This document shows positions 25,281 to 35,700 of a stretch of DNA of 64,000 nucleotides, in pieces. A program made the translations under genes and the position numbers. Under the pieces are notes generated by a model. That model searched no databases, had not been told where the DNA came from, and saw nothing but the letters and a program-made list of their open reading frames with translations. How positions within the stretch are numbered: the first letter of the stretch is position 1; each line of letters opens with the position of its first letter. Source of the stretch: Ulva prolifera (Eukaryota; Chlorophyta; Ulvophyceae; Ulvales; Ulvaceae); assembly GCA_023078555.1 (NCBI GenBank), contig CM041202.1, positions 3,282,022 to 3,346,021 of the forward strand. Reading direction: 5' to 3'.

Positions 25281-27304
25281 TCAAACAGCTCGGCCTACTG
25301 CACCAGAGCGATCGCGTGAACCCCTCCACTGCATGCAGCCGCAGACGGTGCTCCCCGCACGGCAGCGGTGCCGCACCAGGGAGGCCGAAAACAGGCGCCG
25401 GCACTGCTGCGCGCTGGCTGCCCCGTGACGCACCACACAGGACGCCCAGCGCGGCCAGCGGAACTGCACGCGGCACGGAGTCGCCGCGTAAGGTGCCTGG
25501 CGCAACAGCCCTCGCAGTCTCTCCGGATTGTACCCGTCTGACATGAGGTTGTTTCTCTGTTCCATGAGGTGGCAGTAGGCCGCCATCAGGCACGCTTGCC
25601 AGGGGGCTTCGACGCTGCTGCCAGGGTCCACGTCTTTCGGCCACAGCACTGTCGTGCCCTCCAGCAGCGCCGCAGTCCGCTCTCGGTAGAGGTCCGACGC
25701 CACGACCGCCTTGAGGGTGCGCATGGAGCGGCTCACGTCCTCGGGCGTGCATCGCTGTGCTGCTTTGGGCCGCAGGAGCATGCCTAAGACGTCGTGCGTG
25801 ATCGGGTCCGTCATTGCTCTCGCTGCATACTTGAGGATCCAGTGGTGCATGGCAGCGGCGTCGCTGGCGTGGCCGCGGCGCGAGCGCGCGGCACCCTGCC
25901 CCTCCGCCACGGGTTTGAAGCCCATCACGAGCTCCCAGAGGATCACGCCGAGAGCCCAGCAGTCCATGCCCACCTCGACGACGTCGCCGGCGGCCACAGG
26001 CGGCGCGGTGTACACGGCCTCCAGCTCCCGCACGTCGGCCTCCGTCAGCACGGCGCCGACCCGGTACGCATGCTTCAGCGAGATGACCACGCCGGGCGAT
26101 GCATCGCCTGCGCTGTCTCCAAGTGCCACGTTTGTGGGTTGCAGGTCCAGGAGAACGTGGCCGGAGGTGCGGAGGTGCTGCAGGGCGTCGCACAGGTCCA
26201 GCATGACATCGACGCGGGTCTCGATCTGGAGGCGCCGGGAAGCCGGGTCCTTGCCACTGCGATACAGGTGCTGCTCCAGAGTCTCGCTGAGCACAGGCAC
26301 CACCAGGGCCACAGCGTCCAGCACGTCGGGGGCGTTGCTGTCCACGTACCACCCCAGAGCACCCCTCAAAGTCTTGTGCGGACCGGCGCGCAGGAAGGTC
26401 ACAAACTCCGCGACCAGTTCCGGAAGAGCAGATATGTTGCAGGCGCGCAGGAGGTGTGCAGGCGTGGCTGGGGGCCTCGGCATCCACCGCGGAGGATTCT
26501 CAGTCCACGAGTAAATGGCTGCCTCTTGCACCGAAACCTGCATGCAGGCGGTTGCCTATCGCCACAGGACCAACACCAGCCTGTAGGACGCGATTTGGAG
26601 AAGCCTGAAGCATTTGATAAGGCAATCGGTGGGTGTCGAGACGCAAGAGTAGTGCCTGTCCAAGATAGTGGACTGGCGTGGCGCCGGATGCTTGTTTGCC
26701 GAGGATCCTGCAGCATTGCGCTGCAAGACACGCAGTTGCATGGACAGGAAATACTGGTTGTTGAATGTAGGCAACATCGGTAGGGGGGACGCAGCATTCA
26801 GTAAGATGTGGTGTCGCATGCAGCCGTACAACTTCCACGAAAAAGCATTCAACCATCCAGAGGGGGCGCGCACACCCAGTCAGCGCAGCAACAACCATGA
26901 CAAGCAGGAGTATTTCAGCGTGGTGCTGTTCGTTTCAAATGCGTTGCAATTCCCGGCGAGGCTGCCAACAAACGGGGCCTCAGCGTTCGAGTAGTGGGAT
27001 CGTATCAAATGCAGCATGCACAGCAGGTGGACATACATATATATCGAAACGTTCATGGACAAAATGTGATGTGCAATGAACGTACATCGGCGGAGGACTG
27101 AGTCGCCAGGGGCTCGCCAGGCTTGGTCGTTTCAGGCACGAGCACCGCCCTCTGATGGAAGAAGGCCTTCAGCTGCACAAGCATTGCCTTTGTATCATTT
27201 TGATGTGCCTTCAGATTTGCCACCACGTCCTTCAAGAACGTATCCGCCAGTACGCTGTTCCCCGGGCCGCTGCTCATCCTGAGGACGCTCGTGCCTCGGA
27301 TGTT
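25281..27304 (-). CDS. Protein-kinase-like protein, probably a pseudokinase; both ends unresolved
   Basis: Two exons join in phase 0: 27304-27086 (73 codons, a helical region with FLKDVVANLKAHQNDTKAML) and one starting at 26537 and running to about 25.5 kb (SSAD|VSVQEAAIYSW). The second exon has the C-lobe of a kinase. ALQHLRTSGHVLLDLQPTNV is the catalytic loop, with the Asp and Asn of HRDxxxxN kept but the HR replaced by LL and the usual Lys by Gln. VGMDCWALGVILWELVMGFK is helix F. Where DFG should be, the sequence reads ISLKHAYRVG, without DFG. Known pseudokinases show such losses; inactivity here is inference. The glycine loop and VAIK lysine are not obvious. The 3' limit is uncertain: the open frame reaches 25281 but a donor may lie earlier (GTACAA at about 25530). 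The first exon is internal, so the start lies further right. Confidence 0.68.
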
Positions 27305-29207
27305 CTGGATAGACTGGGATGGACAGACTAGGAGTTCTCCTTGTATGCCAACAACGAAACGCGATGCCTGCCACATCTGCTATACTATTCAAGCGCTTGC
27401 GCAGGTCCGGTCAGCCTGAGTGCAGGAAAGGTGAAGCCGGTGCAGTAGGTTCGTTACATATCGGGGTTGAGATGCTATGGATCGAGCAAAGAGCGCGGTT
27501 GAACCCGTACACAGCTCGCCACAGCCGCTGGCTTCTTGGGCTACATGAATATGCACGTGACTGGCCTGCACAATGGCCACGCTTCGAGCCAGGCATATGG
27601 CATCTCCCGGCGTAGTTGGCCTCTGGCCGTGACTGCCGTGCCAAGCAAATGCGGCTCGCCTTGGCAGGCTGTACACAGGTCCCAACTGACGGACCGCGGG
27701 CGCATGTGGTCGCAGTCGCCGGACAGGTCCCCGACACTGTCGCGTTGCAGCCAAGGCATTCCTCATGGGCGTCACGAGTCCGTTACGACTCTAACTAGAT
27801 GACCTCTCCTTGGCAATCGGTGAGCTAGCCTCGAGCGGCGGGCAGCCCTCCTCCACCCGGCCGACACCGACCTTCGCCAACTGGATATGAGGATGCGGCA
27901 GGTCAGCGGCGCTGCCGTCGCGCAGCTGCTACATACGGGACGTGTGCAACTGGGGCGGGGTGCGGGCCAATGAGGCCGCACCAAGGCCAGGGCCTCAGCG
28001 GCGTTGCGGCGCGAGCGCTGTGGTGTGGCCATGGGTTTGCGGACAAGGTCGAGTGTGTGGGTGGTGTTCGAGGCAGGGTCTCTGGGGGCCAACCCCGGTC
28101 GAGGTCCCCCCGGCAGGCACCAAACGGATGTGTGACTCGAACGTGAAGTGATGTTGGAGGCCGCACAGCCACAAGCTTGTCAGACCGTGTGTGCGGCAGG
28201 CGGCCAGGAGCTCATGCTGAAGCCGTGGACCACCTGGAAAGTGCTGCAGGCATCCAGGCGCAGCACACACGGGGCGGGACTACTTCTGGCAGCATCTATC
28301 TGTGCTCGCTCGAGCGTCGGGGGTACGTTCAGATTTACTTTACTTTACCTGGGTGAGGCAGTGCCGAGCAAGGTAGTAGGCGGGTAGCACTGCGGGTAAT
28401 CCACACAATGTAAGAACGAGAGTGTATTCTGCCTGGAGGCGGGTGCTGAGGTGCATGTGTGACTGATGTACATGTGTGTGCTGGGGTAGCTTTTGGGGGA
28501 GCAGGAAGCGAAAGGCAGTCAGCATGTAAGAGAGCCTCTGGAGATTTTTGCGTGTCGCAGTGTGTTCTGTATACGAGAGGTCTAGGCTGGCCAGGACCTG
28601 TGGGAACAGCGACGGCAGTTGCACGTGAGAACGTGTGGGCTGCCTACAGCTCGGTCCACAGAGACATGAGGCCTGCTGCGTGGCTGGCATGCAAGCACGG
28701 CGATGCTGCTGCATCAGTTTGCCCACCGGCCATCAACTGGCTGTCCCCCTGCTGTCTACCGCATTTACGTCCATGAGGCCGGCAGTGCCTGCCTGGACTT
28801 CCAAATGCTTCCAGTGCTGTGTGCTGATTCAGTTTCTGCCACCCAAGCATACCTCCTACGTGCTGCTGCAGCGTGAGCCGCGTGTGCACCTTGATGACCG
28901 CTTTCCATGAGCTACAGCTATCTATGCGGCTTCCCCCACGGAACACATGCAGCGAGGCCAAGTAGGTGTGGCTCCGTGTTGCCAGCTCGCTTGCATCCCG
29001 TGTGTCATGTCCTGGCCTTGGTTTGTCGAGCGCCCGATCTCCACCGTTTAGACAGCTGTGAATGTATCTGCAGGCAGATGCATGCATTCGTGCTGCAGGG
29101 TCAGAGTTGCTCGGGCCGGTGCGGCCTCGGCGCCTCCTGGTGAGGCCCCGCTGCCACGACGCAGCCCTGAACCGGTAGTGCTGGCCTCTGCGCTCCGACG
29201 TTAGCGC
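27305..29207. other. Spacer without a recognised gene
   Basis: The upstream exon(s) of the kinase-like gene should lie in the left part but were not found. A partial family 2 repeat (complement: GTAAAGTAAAGTAAATCTGA) lies at about 28330-28352, next to a GCAGTGCTACCCGCCT block shared with the 30.1 kb repeat. Confidence 0.4.
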
Positions 29208-29727
29208 TTGGCGCAGTGGCAGCTCACAGCCCACAATGTGCCGTTCATCCCCCCCCCCCCCCCCCCCCCCCCCGCTGCGCCACGGGCGAATTCCATTGGT
29301 AACACTTCATCGTCTCGATCTCCCAAGCCTCTGCTCCACATGTTGCCGTCTCAATCTCCGCACAGCCGTCCAGGCCAGACAGCCAACGCGCCGAAGGGTG
29401 GCGTCAGCGGCCGGGGCCCGCCGCCGCACTCACGGCGGGCGCGTGCTCCGTGCTGTGGCAGCATTCACGGCTCAACATGCTGCTGCTGGCCACGGCATTG
29501 ACGGCAGTGGCGGCGTGTGCGCTACCTGCGGCGGCCGGCGGCGTTGCGCCGATGCGCCGATGACGCCGGCACTGCCGGCGGAGGCCGCCAGCATCGCGCT
29601 GTGGCTGCGGGGCATGCTGTCGCTGCGGGGCATGCTCGGCCCAGACCAAATCAACGCGTCTCTCTGCATCGAGACATTCACCTTGCAGTTGCCGGTGCGG
29701 CCACAGCCGTGCTGCAGGGTCAATTGA
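29208..29727 (+). other. GC-rich island with ambiguous coding potential
   Basis: GC-rich sequence beginning with a C25 run (29249-29273), open in several frames. One plus frame (29236-29727) contains ALPAEAASIALWLRGMLSLR and a doubled CTGCGGGGCATGCT. I do not recognise it, and the proline run is simply the C tract. It may be an exon of an unknown gene. Confidence 0.25.
29249..29273. repeat. C25 homopolymer
   Basis: Run of 25 C at the edge of the GC-rich island. It is a source of false polyproline frames. Confidence 0.95.
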
Positions 29728-29984
29728 TGGAATCTTCAATGGCAGTGGTAGCTGCACACGCGCATGTGCCTTTGGTCTCCAGATCTGCCTCGGCATGCAG
29801 AGACCAGGATGACTGCGCCTCCAAGCACGTCAATCGACGTCCAGCCCTCAGAATCGACCTGCTGTGCCACCTGTATGGTTGCAGCATGCCGGTCGCTTGG
29901 CTGTGCTCAGCCAATCTGGAGCGGCTGGTGCAAGTCGAGGAGGTCCTCTGCCACACCCATGGCATATGTGGTCCATACAGCTCG

Positions 29985-30125
29985 GAGTTGTCAGTGTCCA
30001 ATAGGATACGGCTCAGTAAATTCAGGTTTACTTTGCTTTACTTGACACCCCGGCGTCCCAGCACAAAGGTGGCAAAGCACAAAGGTGGCAAGGCGGGCAG
30101 CACCGCGAAAGAAGCAAGCGGATAA
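29985..30125 (-). repeat. Dispersed repeat family 2, longest copy
   Basis: On the minus strand it reads GCGGTGCTGCCCGCCTTGCC, two CACCTTTGTGCT units, then AAGTAAAGCAAAGTAAACCT and TGAATTTACTGAGCCGTATC, and ends TGACAACTCCGAG. The last part matches the copies at 19.1 and 34.9 kb. The first part matches the 28.3 kb copy and, more loosely, 18.09 kb. A CA-rich microsatellite follows at about 30217-30280. Confidence 0.65.
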
Positions 30126-30481
30126 AGCACACACCCAGACACCCGCGCACGCCACATGCATCACGTACAGAAAACCCATCACGCCCTCAGCAAACGGCAC
30201 AGATCGGCAGACCGCCAAGCACACACCCACACACCCACACACGCACACACAAACCCAACGGCCCACACACAACCACACAGCATCTAACTCCTCAACGCCT
30301 GTCGCCGTACGACAGGGCCGCGCCTAACACACTGCTGCCCAATCCTGGCCGCCCGATTGCCGGGGGCCGCCCCAGCCCGCAACCCCACCCCACCCCCACA
30401 GCCACAGCACAACCCGCCAGCTGAGCACACCGCCTCGCAGCCCCGCCGGCCCGCGCTGCATCGCACCCGTGGGCATGTGCA

Positions 30482-30538
30482 TGCGCTCAAAACATACTTC
30501 GAAGTGTGCATGCGCTCAAAACATACTTCGAAGGAATT
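30482..30538. repeat. Tandem direct duplication, 29-base period
   Basis: Two adjacent copies of TGCATGCGCTCAAAACATAC followed by TTCGAAG, at the outer left edge of the large inverted repeat. Confidence 0.85.
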
Positions 30539-30544
30539 CCATGC

Positions 30545-31465
30545 GAATTCGATGCTTCTCGCGGAAGCACTCTAGAGATCTCTAGAGAGTGACTCAGAAA
30601 ATATTCAGGCACATGCGATGCGAGGCCCCGTCACGAACCATGATGATCATCAAACTGCATCGTCAAGACTTGTACAACATGTCGACGTCGGCTCGGTTCC
30701 GGTCGAACACGTCTGCTACCTGCATGCATGGTCGAACCGCAAGAAGGGGCCGCTTCCGGGAGGACGTGCATCATCATGCAGCGTTTCGGTTTATCACGCC
30801 CGCTGTCGATTCGTGTGGTGTCTTGGGCGAGGCTGCGGTGCGGTTCATATGCTATATATATGGTGCGGTTCATGGTACCGGTGCGGCCGCGGTTCATGCG
30901 ATATCGACCAGTCGGGGCCCCGGCATCAGGCTGTGTATCCGGATGTGGCCGCTGCGGGCACAATTGCAAGTGAGCATTTTAAGGTAATTATCTTTCCAAA
31001 GGCGCGCGCGTTTGCAACGTGTCCGGCCGGTACCACGTGGGCGCTAAGATTATTGTATATGCCCGCGGGCCCGCATCATACCTCGGTATACCGCAAGCCT
31101 TGCTCACACGCGCGCGACATGCGAAGCCCCGGCTCTCAGGGGGTGCACCACCCTCTGCTGCTGTGACGTTCGACCATGCATGCAGGTAGCAGACGTGGTC
31201 AGCTTTGCATTACAAAAGAATAAACGGGAGAAGATAGAAAGCACCAAGGAAAATCTCATCCGAACCAACAGCAACATACGCACGATCACGCTACAATCGC
31301 AGTGGTCAGCTGGGATCGAGTCGACGTCGACATATGTTGACGATGCAGGTTTCGTTGATTGTGGTTCTTAAGCTTCGTGACGACGTCGCGGTCTTGTCTC
31401 GCATTTGCCTGAACCCATTCCGACCGAGTCACTCTGGATCTCTTCCGCACGCTCAAGAGGTATCG
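30545..31465. mobile_element. Large imperfect inverted-repeat (foldback-type) element
   Basis: The left arm (about 30545-30790) and right arm (about 31100-31465) are diverged inverted copies. The best block is 30 bases without mismatch: CACGTCTGCTACCTGCATGC plus ATGGTCGAAC at 30708-30737, with its complement at 31168-31197. Further out, CTGCATCGTCAA (30655-30666) pairs with 31337-31348. GTCACGAA, TTCAGGCA-ATGCGA, GAGTGACTC and GCGGAAG follow in mirrored order out to the edges. The right arm is interrupted by a 97-base insertion. No protein frame is convincing. The arms are diverged, so it is an old foldback or MITE-like element, or an inverted duplication. Exact ends and target duplication are not resolved. 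Confidence 0.7.
31205..31301 (-). mobile_element. SINE-like short insertion, copy A, nested in the inverted repeat
   Basis: The 97-base insert is flanked by a perfect 10-base direct repeat GTGGTCAGCT (31195-31204 and 31302-31311). The opposite arm of the inverted repeat lacks the insert and shows the empty-site configuration. On the minus strand it reads GCTGTTGGTTCGGATGAGAT ... CTTCTCCCGTTTATTC ... TGTAATGCAA, closely matching copy B at 32838-32928. Small size, long target duplication and dispersal suggest a retroposed SINE. Pol III A/B boxes are not clear, although GGTTCGGAT is near a B box. Confidence 0.75.
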
Positions 31466-31985
31466 CATGTACATGTGCACACTACCATGCTGACGTCAGG
31501 TACCGCGCGCACGCCCGCGCCGCGATGCACACAGCCTGACCTCAGCTGCAGCTATAGCTGAGGAGGACGTACACCGGCCGATACGCGTGCCTGTCGTGAT
31601 CACGAACCCCGCGACAATTCATGATCTCCACGACCCTGCCTCCGGGATCCCGGCACGCCCCGCTGCAGCTGCATGCACGCGCGAACACGGCGATGCCAGT
31701 GCATGCGGGCCGGACACAATAAATACGGCTGCTCGCGCCGGCACACCTTCACGCCAGATCTGCTGCTCTCGACACTTTGCTCTCCTGCAGCACCTGCACA
31801 GCAGTCTCCGCATTCGCGACCGCAGCCAGCCGCGGACGCTGAGCCGCAGATACTGATATCTCAGAATCGCGATTCTGTATCTAGATCCGTGACCCAGGCC
31901 TGTGCTAGCGTCACACCCCCGGCGCACCTCCGGCCTGACCTGTTGAGCCATCCAACACAGCACACCTGGCCAGTGTTAGAGAAGT

Positions 31986-33687
31986 ATGGAGTCCGTTCTT
32001 TCGAAAGCCATCGACTCGATGACCCCCCAGGCGCGGAACAAGCTGCTGCGCATCGCGGACCACCTCACCATGACGCTCCGGAAGTCCGACATCAAGCCCT
32101 CCACCGAAGACGGCGTGCCGGAGGCCTCCATCGCGCAGCCCATGCTGGGTGTTGTGGTGCTGGACTACGACTACGAGCCCGCGGTCGGCGACATCGACCA
32201 CCCCGGGTCGTACTCGTACCCCGTGCTTTACCGCAAGGTCCCCGGGCTGACGTTCGAGCTGTGCCAGGCGGGCGGCCACACTCCCGAGGTCGTCCAGAAC
32301 TTCAAGGACGCGGTGAAGTGGCTCGTGGAGCAGGGCTGTGACGCCATCACGGGCGACTGCGGCTTCATGTACTGGTACCAGGAGCACGCCCGGGCCATCA
32401 CGGACCGCCCCATTCTGCTGTCCGCGCTGTGCCAGCTGCCCGCCGTCGCGCCGGCGTTCGCTGATGACGAGGTGAGTTTGGGCTCGTCTCGGGCTTCATG
32501 AACCTATGTCGTGATGGCAACGTACGTGTCATGATCTCAGATCTAGAGCAGGCATATTCACGAGTGACGTACGGCAGTGGCGGATCGTCTCACTACGCCA
32601 CTCCAGGATGTGGAGCTCAGCTGCCGGGCAGGTCGTTGCAAGCTGCTTCTGCCCGATGTTTGTCCTAGCAGTACACGGCACAAGGGTTTTGGGGGCACCC
32701 AACACAGTCCCCACACCACATCACGATGCACTGCTTTGCATAGCATGCAGATGGACACAGGCATCATGATGCTTTATCCTGCATGTTGCATCAGCTCACA
32801 GCGTGGTATCTATAGATAGCTAGCTAGCAGCGTAGACTGTGTGATCTTGTGTGTGTTAACAGCAATTGCTGTTGATTCGGATGAGATTCTTCTGTGGTGT
32901 TTGTCTTCTCCCGTTCCCTCTGCTGTGAAGCAGCATAGACCATCGCATCCCTCTGGTGGCCAACCACCACTGGAGCGATGAGCCATATGCCATACGAGCA
33001 GTATCATCCCCTTGTGCGCATCATCCCCTTGTGTATCCGGCAGCTGCCCTGAAAGCCATCCCTACAAGCCTAGGCCCAAGGCACGCCCCATACCGCCCCA
33101 TACCGCCCCATGACACGCTGTTGGCAATTACTCAGCCTCATCCGTGGTTGTGGTGCTTGCAGAAGATTGCCATATTCACCGCCAATGGGGAGTCCCTCGC
33201 GCCGATGCTCGACCTCATCAAGAGCAGCTCCGGCATCGACCTCTCGTCAGACCGCTACCTCATCGTCGGCTGCGAGGACGTGCCGGGCTTTGACGCCGTG
33301 GCCAACGGCGACCCCGTCATCTACGACGTTGTGGCGCCGGGCATCGTCGACATGGCAAAGAAGACCCTCGCCACAAACCCGGACGTCAAGGCGTTCCTCT
33401 TCGAGTGCACCGAGCTGCCGCAGTTTGCCGACGACGTGCGCGCCGAGACGGGGCTGCCTGTGTACGACTCCATCACGTGCACCAACGCCTACATGTCCGG
33501 GCTGATGGACAACCCCCGCTTCGGCCTGAACGAGTGGCAAGACGAGGCGGAGGACGCGCAGGAGTCTCGCAAGCAGCACAAGAAGGGCTGCAAGCACACC
33601 AAGACGCACGGCCGTGGCCGCAAGCACGCGCACAGGCCAGTGGAGGACATCGTCGCTGCGCTCAAAGTGCTCCTAGAAGGCCACTAG
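31986..33687 (+). CDS. Asp/Glu-racemase-superfamily protein
   Basis: Exons 31986-32471 and 33163-33687 join in phase 0 (ADDE|KIAIFTANG), giving 336 residues. Members of the aspartate/glutamate/hydantoin racemase superfamily use two cysteines, one per pseudo-symmetrical half, to move a proton at an alpha carbon. Here they would be the Cys in AITGDCGFMYWYQ (first half) and in AFLFECTELPQFADDVR (second half), each at the expected place in a strand-turn. The N-terminal half has MLGVVVLDYDYEP and the middle SAFTANG-type strand IAIFTANGESLAPM. An unusual basic, His-rich insert near the C terminus (HKKGCKHTKTHGRGRKHAH) could bind metal or nucleic acid or be a targeting tail. No clear transit peptide. 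The 691-base intron holds a SINE-like copy and a 10-base tandem repeat. Substrate is unknown. Confidence 0.85.
32826..32940 (+). mobile_element. SINE-like short insertion, copy B, with target duplication
   Basis: The body 32838-32928 (91 bases) contains GCTGTTGATTCGGATGAGAT, TCTTCTGTGGTGTTTGTC and TTCTCCCGTTCCCTCTGCTG. It is flanked by AGCAGCGTAGAC (32826-32837) and AGCAGCATAGAC (32929-32940), a 12-base duplication with one difference. It sits in the racemase intron in sense orientation. Confidence 0.78.
33080..33112. repeat. Three tandem 10-base units in the racemase intron
   Basis: CGCCCCATAC-type units repeated three times just upstream of the 3' splice site at 33162. Confidence 0.8.
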
Positions 33688-35304
33688 GCCGTTTGCTCGT
33701 TTGCCGTCTCCTGAACAAGGGAAACCTGTACTATGAGACAATGGACCAGCAGCAGTGTGACGGAATTCGTCGGAGGGCGCCTGTGTCATTGCATGTCTGG
33801 GTCCTAGGCCGTGCCGGTGCCTCACAGGTGACCATGGCACTGTGAACACGTGAGAGTGAAGTAAATGCCCACAGTCCTGGTGCGTTGTTGTGTGTTGGTG
33901 ATTGCTTTGAGTAGTGGCTCTGCCATACATCGGCCCGAGATCTTTTAAATGGAACATTCCCTAGTGGACCTGGTCAACTGCGGACACGCGCAACATGTGC
34001 CACGAATGTACACTCCACATTGACCAGCCTCCTGTGTGTGACTGCCTTGGTAGCCAAGCAGAGGCGCTCATCGGACAGCTGCAGCTGGGTGAGTCAGCAC
34101 GTCTTCACACCGCTAGCCACCCAGCCTCGCAGTGTACCTCATGACTCTGCCTGTTGTCATACAGGGCTACTGTAACCCACGAGACACTGCCCTGCACCCA
34201 GTTTTTACGGTCAGTGGGGTGACAATGTGCATATATATACTGCGGTTCAAACGCTGTCGGTGCAGTGTTGAACGGAACGTGGTCAGCGCGGACTTGGATT
34301 GAGCAACACGCGCAAATTGGCCACAATTCCGACCAGCCCTTGAGAGACCTCGCACCACCCCACAGCGCCTGCACGCCGGCGGAGCAGCCCCTGAGCCACG
34401 GCGGCGGGCCGCACTTCTGCCACATGTACAGAGCAGCGCTGTCCTGCTAGCAGGTGCTGTCATCCCGGGATGATGATCCGCCGCAGGGCGCGCATTGCAG
34501 ATTCACTTGCGGACTCTGGGCTGCATCCTATGTGGAGGGACGGCGGTGGCTTGCGTCGGTGGGGTCTCTGTTCACGTGTCATGCACATGCACCCTGCGCG
34601 CGGTGCGACATGCCCCCCCAATGCATGGAGGCATGCCTCCCCAATGCAGCCCTTAAGGATTGCAACACAGACCCACTTGCACCATGTCGATACACTATAT
34701 GGAGCCCCAGATGACTGGTGAGTCCGCAGGTGGCAGGGCAGCGGTGGTGATTGGCCACATGGCACATGGCAGGCACCGCTGCAATGGCTCCAGAGCCCCT
34801 GTGGACCCCCAGGGGAGCAAGAGGCTACCGTGTGCGGATTGCCTGCGGGGGTAAGGCACTCGTGGTTCCCCCCTTCGACATGTGGTCCCCTTCACTCGAA
34901 GTTGTCAATGTCCTCTTCAGGATACGGCTCAGTAGATCCAGATTTGCTTGACGTGCCCACAGCTTGCAGGCCCATGCATTGGCTCAGCAGCATGTGCTCT
35001 CATCCGCTCGAGTCCAAGCACTGCACCGACATTAGATGCAAGGGCCCTTGACATTGTACAGCGCGGTGTATGCCATACCATTTGCAGTGAAAGCTCTGAT
35101 GCCAGAGGAAGCGACATGTACACACCTGCTGCTGAACGCTCCAGTCTGCACCTGTGTATCCGCAAACAACACTCAAAACGCAGTTGACGTCGCTGTGACA
35201 ATCTGGGTTATGCAATCTGGGTACAACATCGTGTAGAATAGCCAGTCCAAGTCTTGTCGCGAGGAGTTGCATCGACAGCGGTGACACGCATGCTGTTAAA
35301 GCAG
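33688..35304. other. Spacer with one dispersed repeat
   Basis: No secure gene. A family 2 copy lies on the minus strand at about 34950-34880. A plus-strand frame ending near 34450 (SHGGGPHFCHMYRAALSC) is cysteine/histidine-bearing and could be an upstream exon of the zinc-finger gene, without support from splice pairing. Confidence 0.4.
34880..34950 (-). repeat. Dispersed repeat family 2, copy at 34.9 kb
   Basis: Minus strand: AAATCTGGATCTACTGAGCC then GTATCCTGAAGAGGACATTG and ACAACTTCGAGTGA. One frame reads STEPYPEEDIDNFE followed by a stop, the cleanest coding-like version of the family. Sequence after the stop (GGGGACCACATG) is also shared with the 30.0 kb copy (GGACCACATATG). Confidence 0.65.
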
Positions 35305-35700
35305 GCACCCAGCAGCGATCGTGCAGCGTCAAGCGGGCCTCAATACCTCCTGTCTCGACTCGACACTGTCTGTGTATTTTGCTGCAAGCCGATCCCGCGC
35401 GGAGAGAAAATCTACCCCCAGCCTGAGCCGGTACGTGCATGTCTCGGGACTCTCACGGCCGAGAATGCCAGTGCAATGGGCCACTGACAAATAGCTGCGG
35501 CCTAGTGTGCTCATCATGTGTCGAGGCTTACGTACGTCTGACCCATCTGCGAGCGGTGGACCTCCAGCAGAACGGTGCTGTACAGGACGATGCCTGGGTC
35601 AGATCAAGCTCCTTCAGGGCACAATGGATGCACTACCAGTGCGCACAAGCACACTTCCGAAGCTTAAATCAAGCCATGACTCCACCAGTGCATTCCCCTT
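35305..35700 (+). CDS. Zinc-finger protein fragment (PARP-type-like CxxC ... WxHxxC), two exons
   Basis: Exon 35305-35430 ends at a strong donor (GAGCCG|GTACGT) and encodes LDTVCVFCCKPIPRGEKIYP. The next exon starts at 35568 after CCTCCAG and encodes FRAQWMHYQCAQAHF. Joined in phase 0 they give CxxC, an I-x-x-GE turn, then WxHxxC. This spacing is like PARP-type and related treble-clef fingers that bind DNA or protein. The finger is split exactly by the intron. Flanking exons were not found: upstream coding must precede 35305 because there is no nearby ATG with a good context, and the frame stays open downstream to 36386 with unlikely composition. The product is otherwise unknown. Confidence 0.5.

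Noticed and set aside
29208-29501. Proline-rich protein starting near 29208
   Set aside because: Depends wholly on translating a C25 homopolymer; no family match and no ATG context.
30200-30290. CRISPR-like or minisatellite array
   Set aside because: It is an imperfect CA-rich microsatellite without regular repeat-spacer units.
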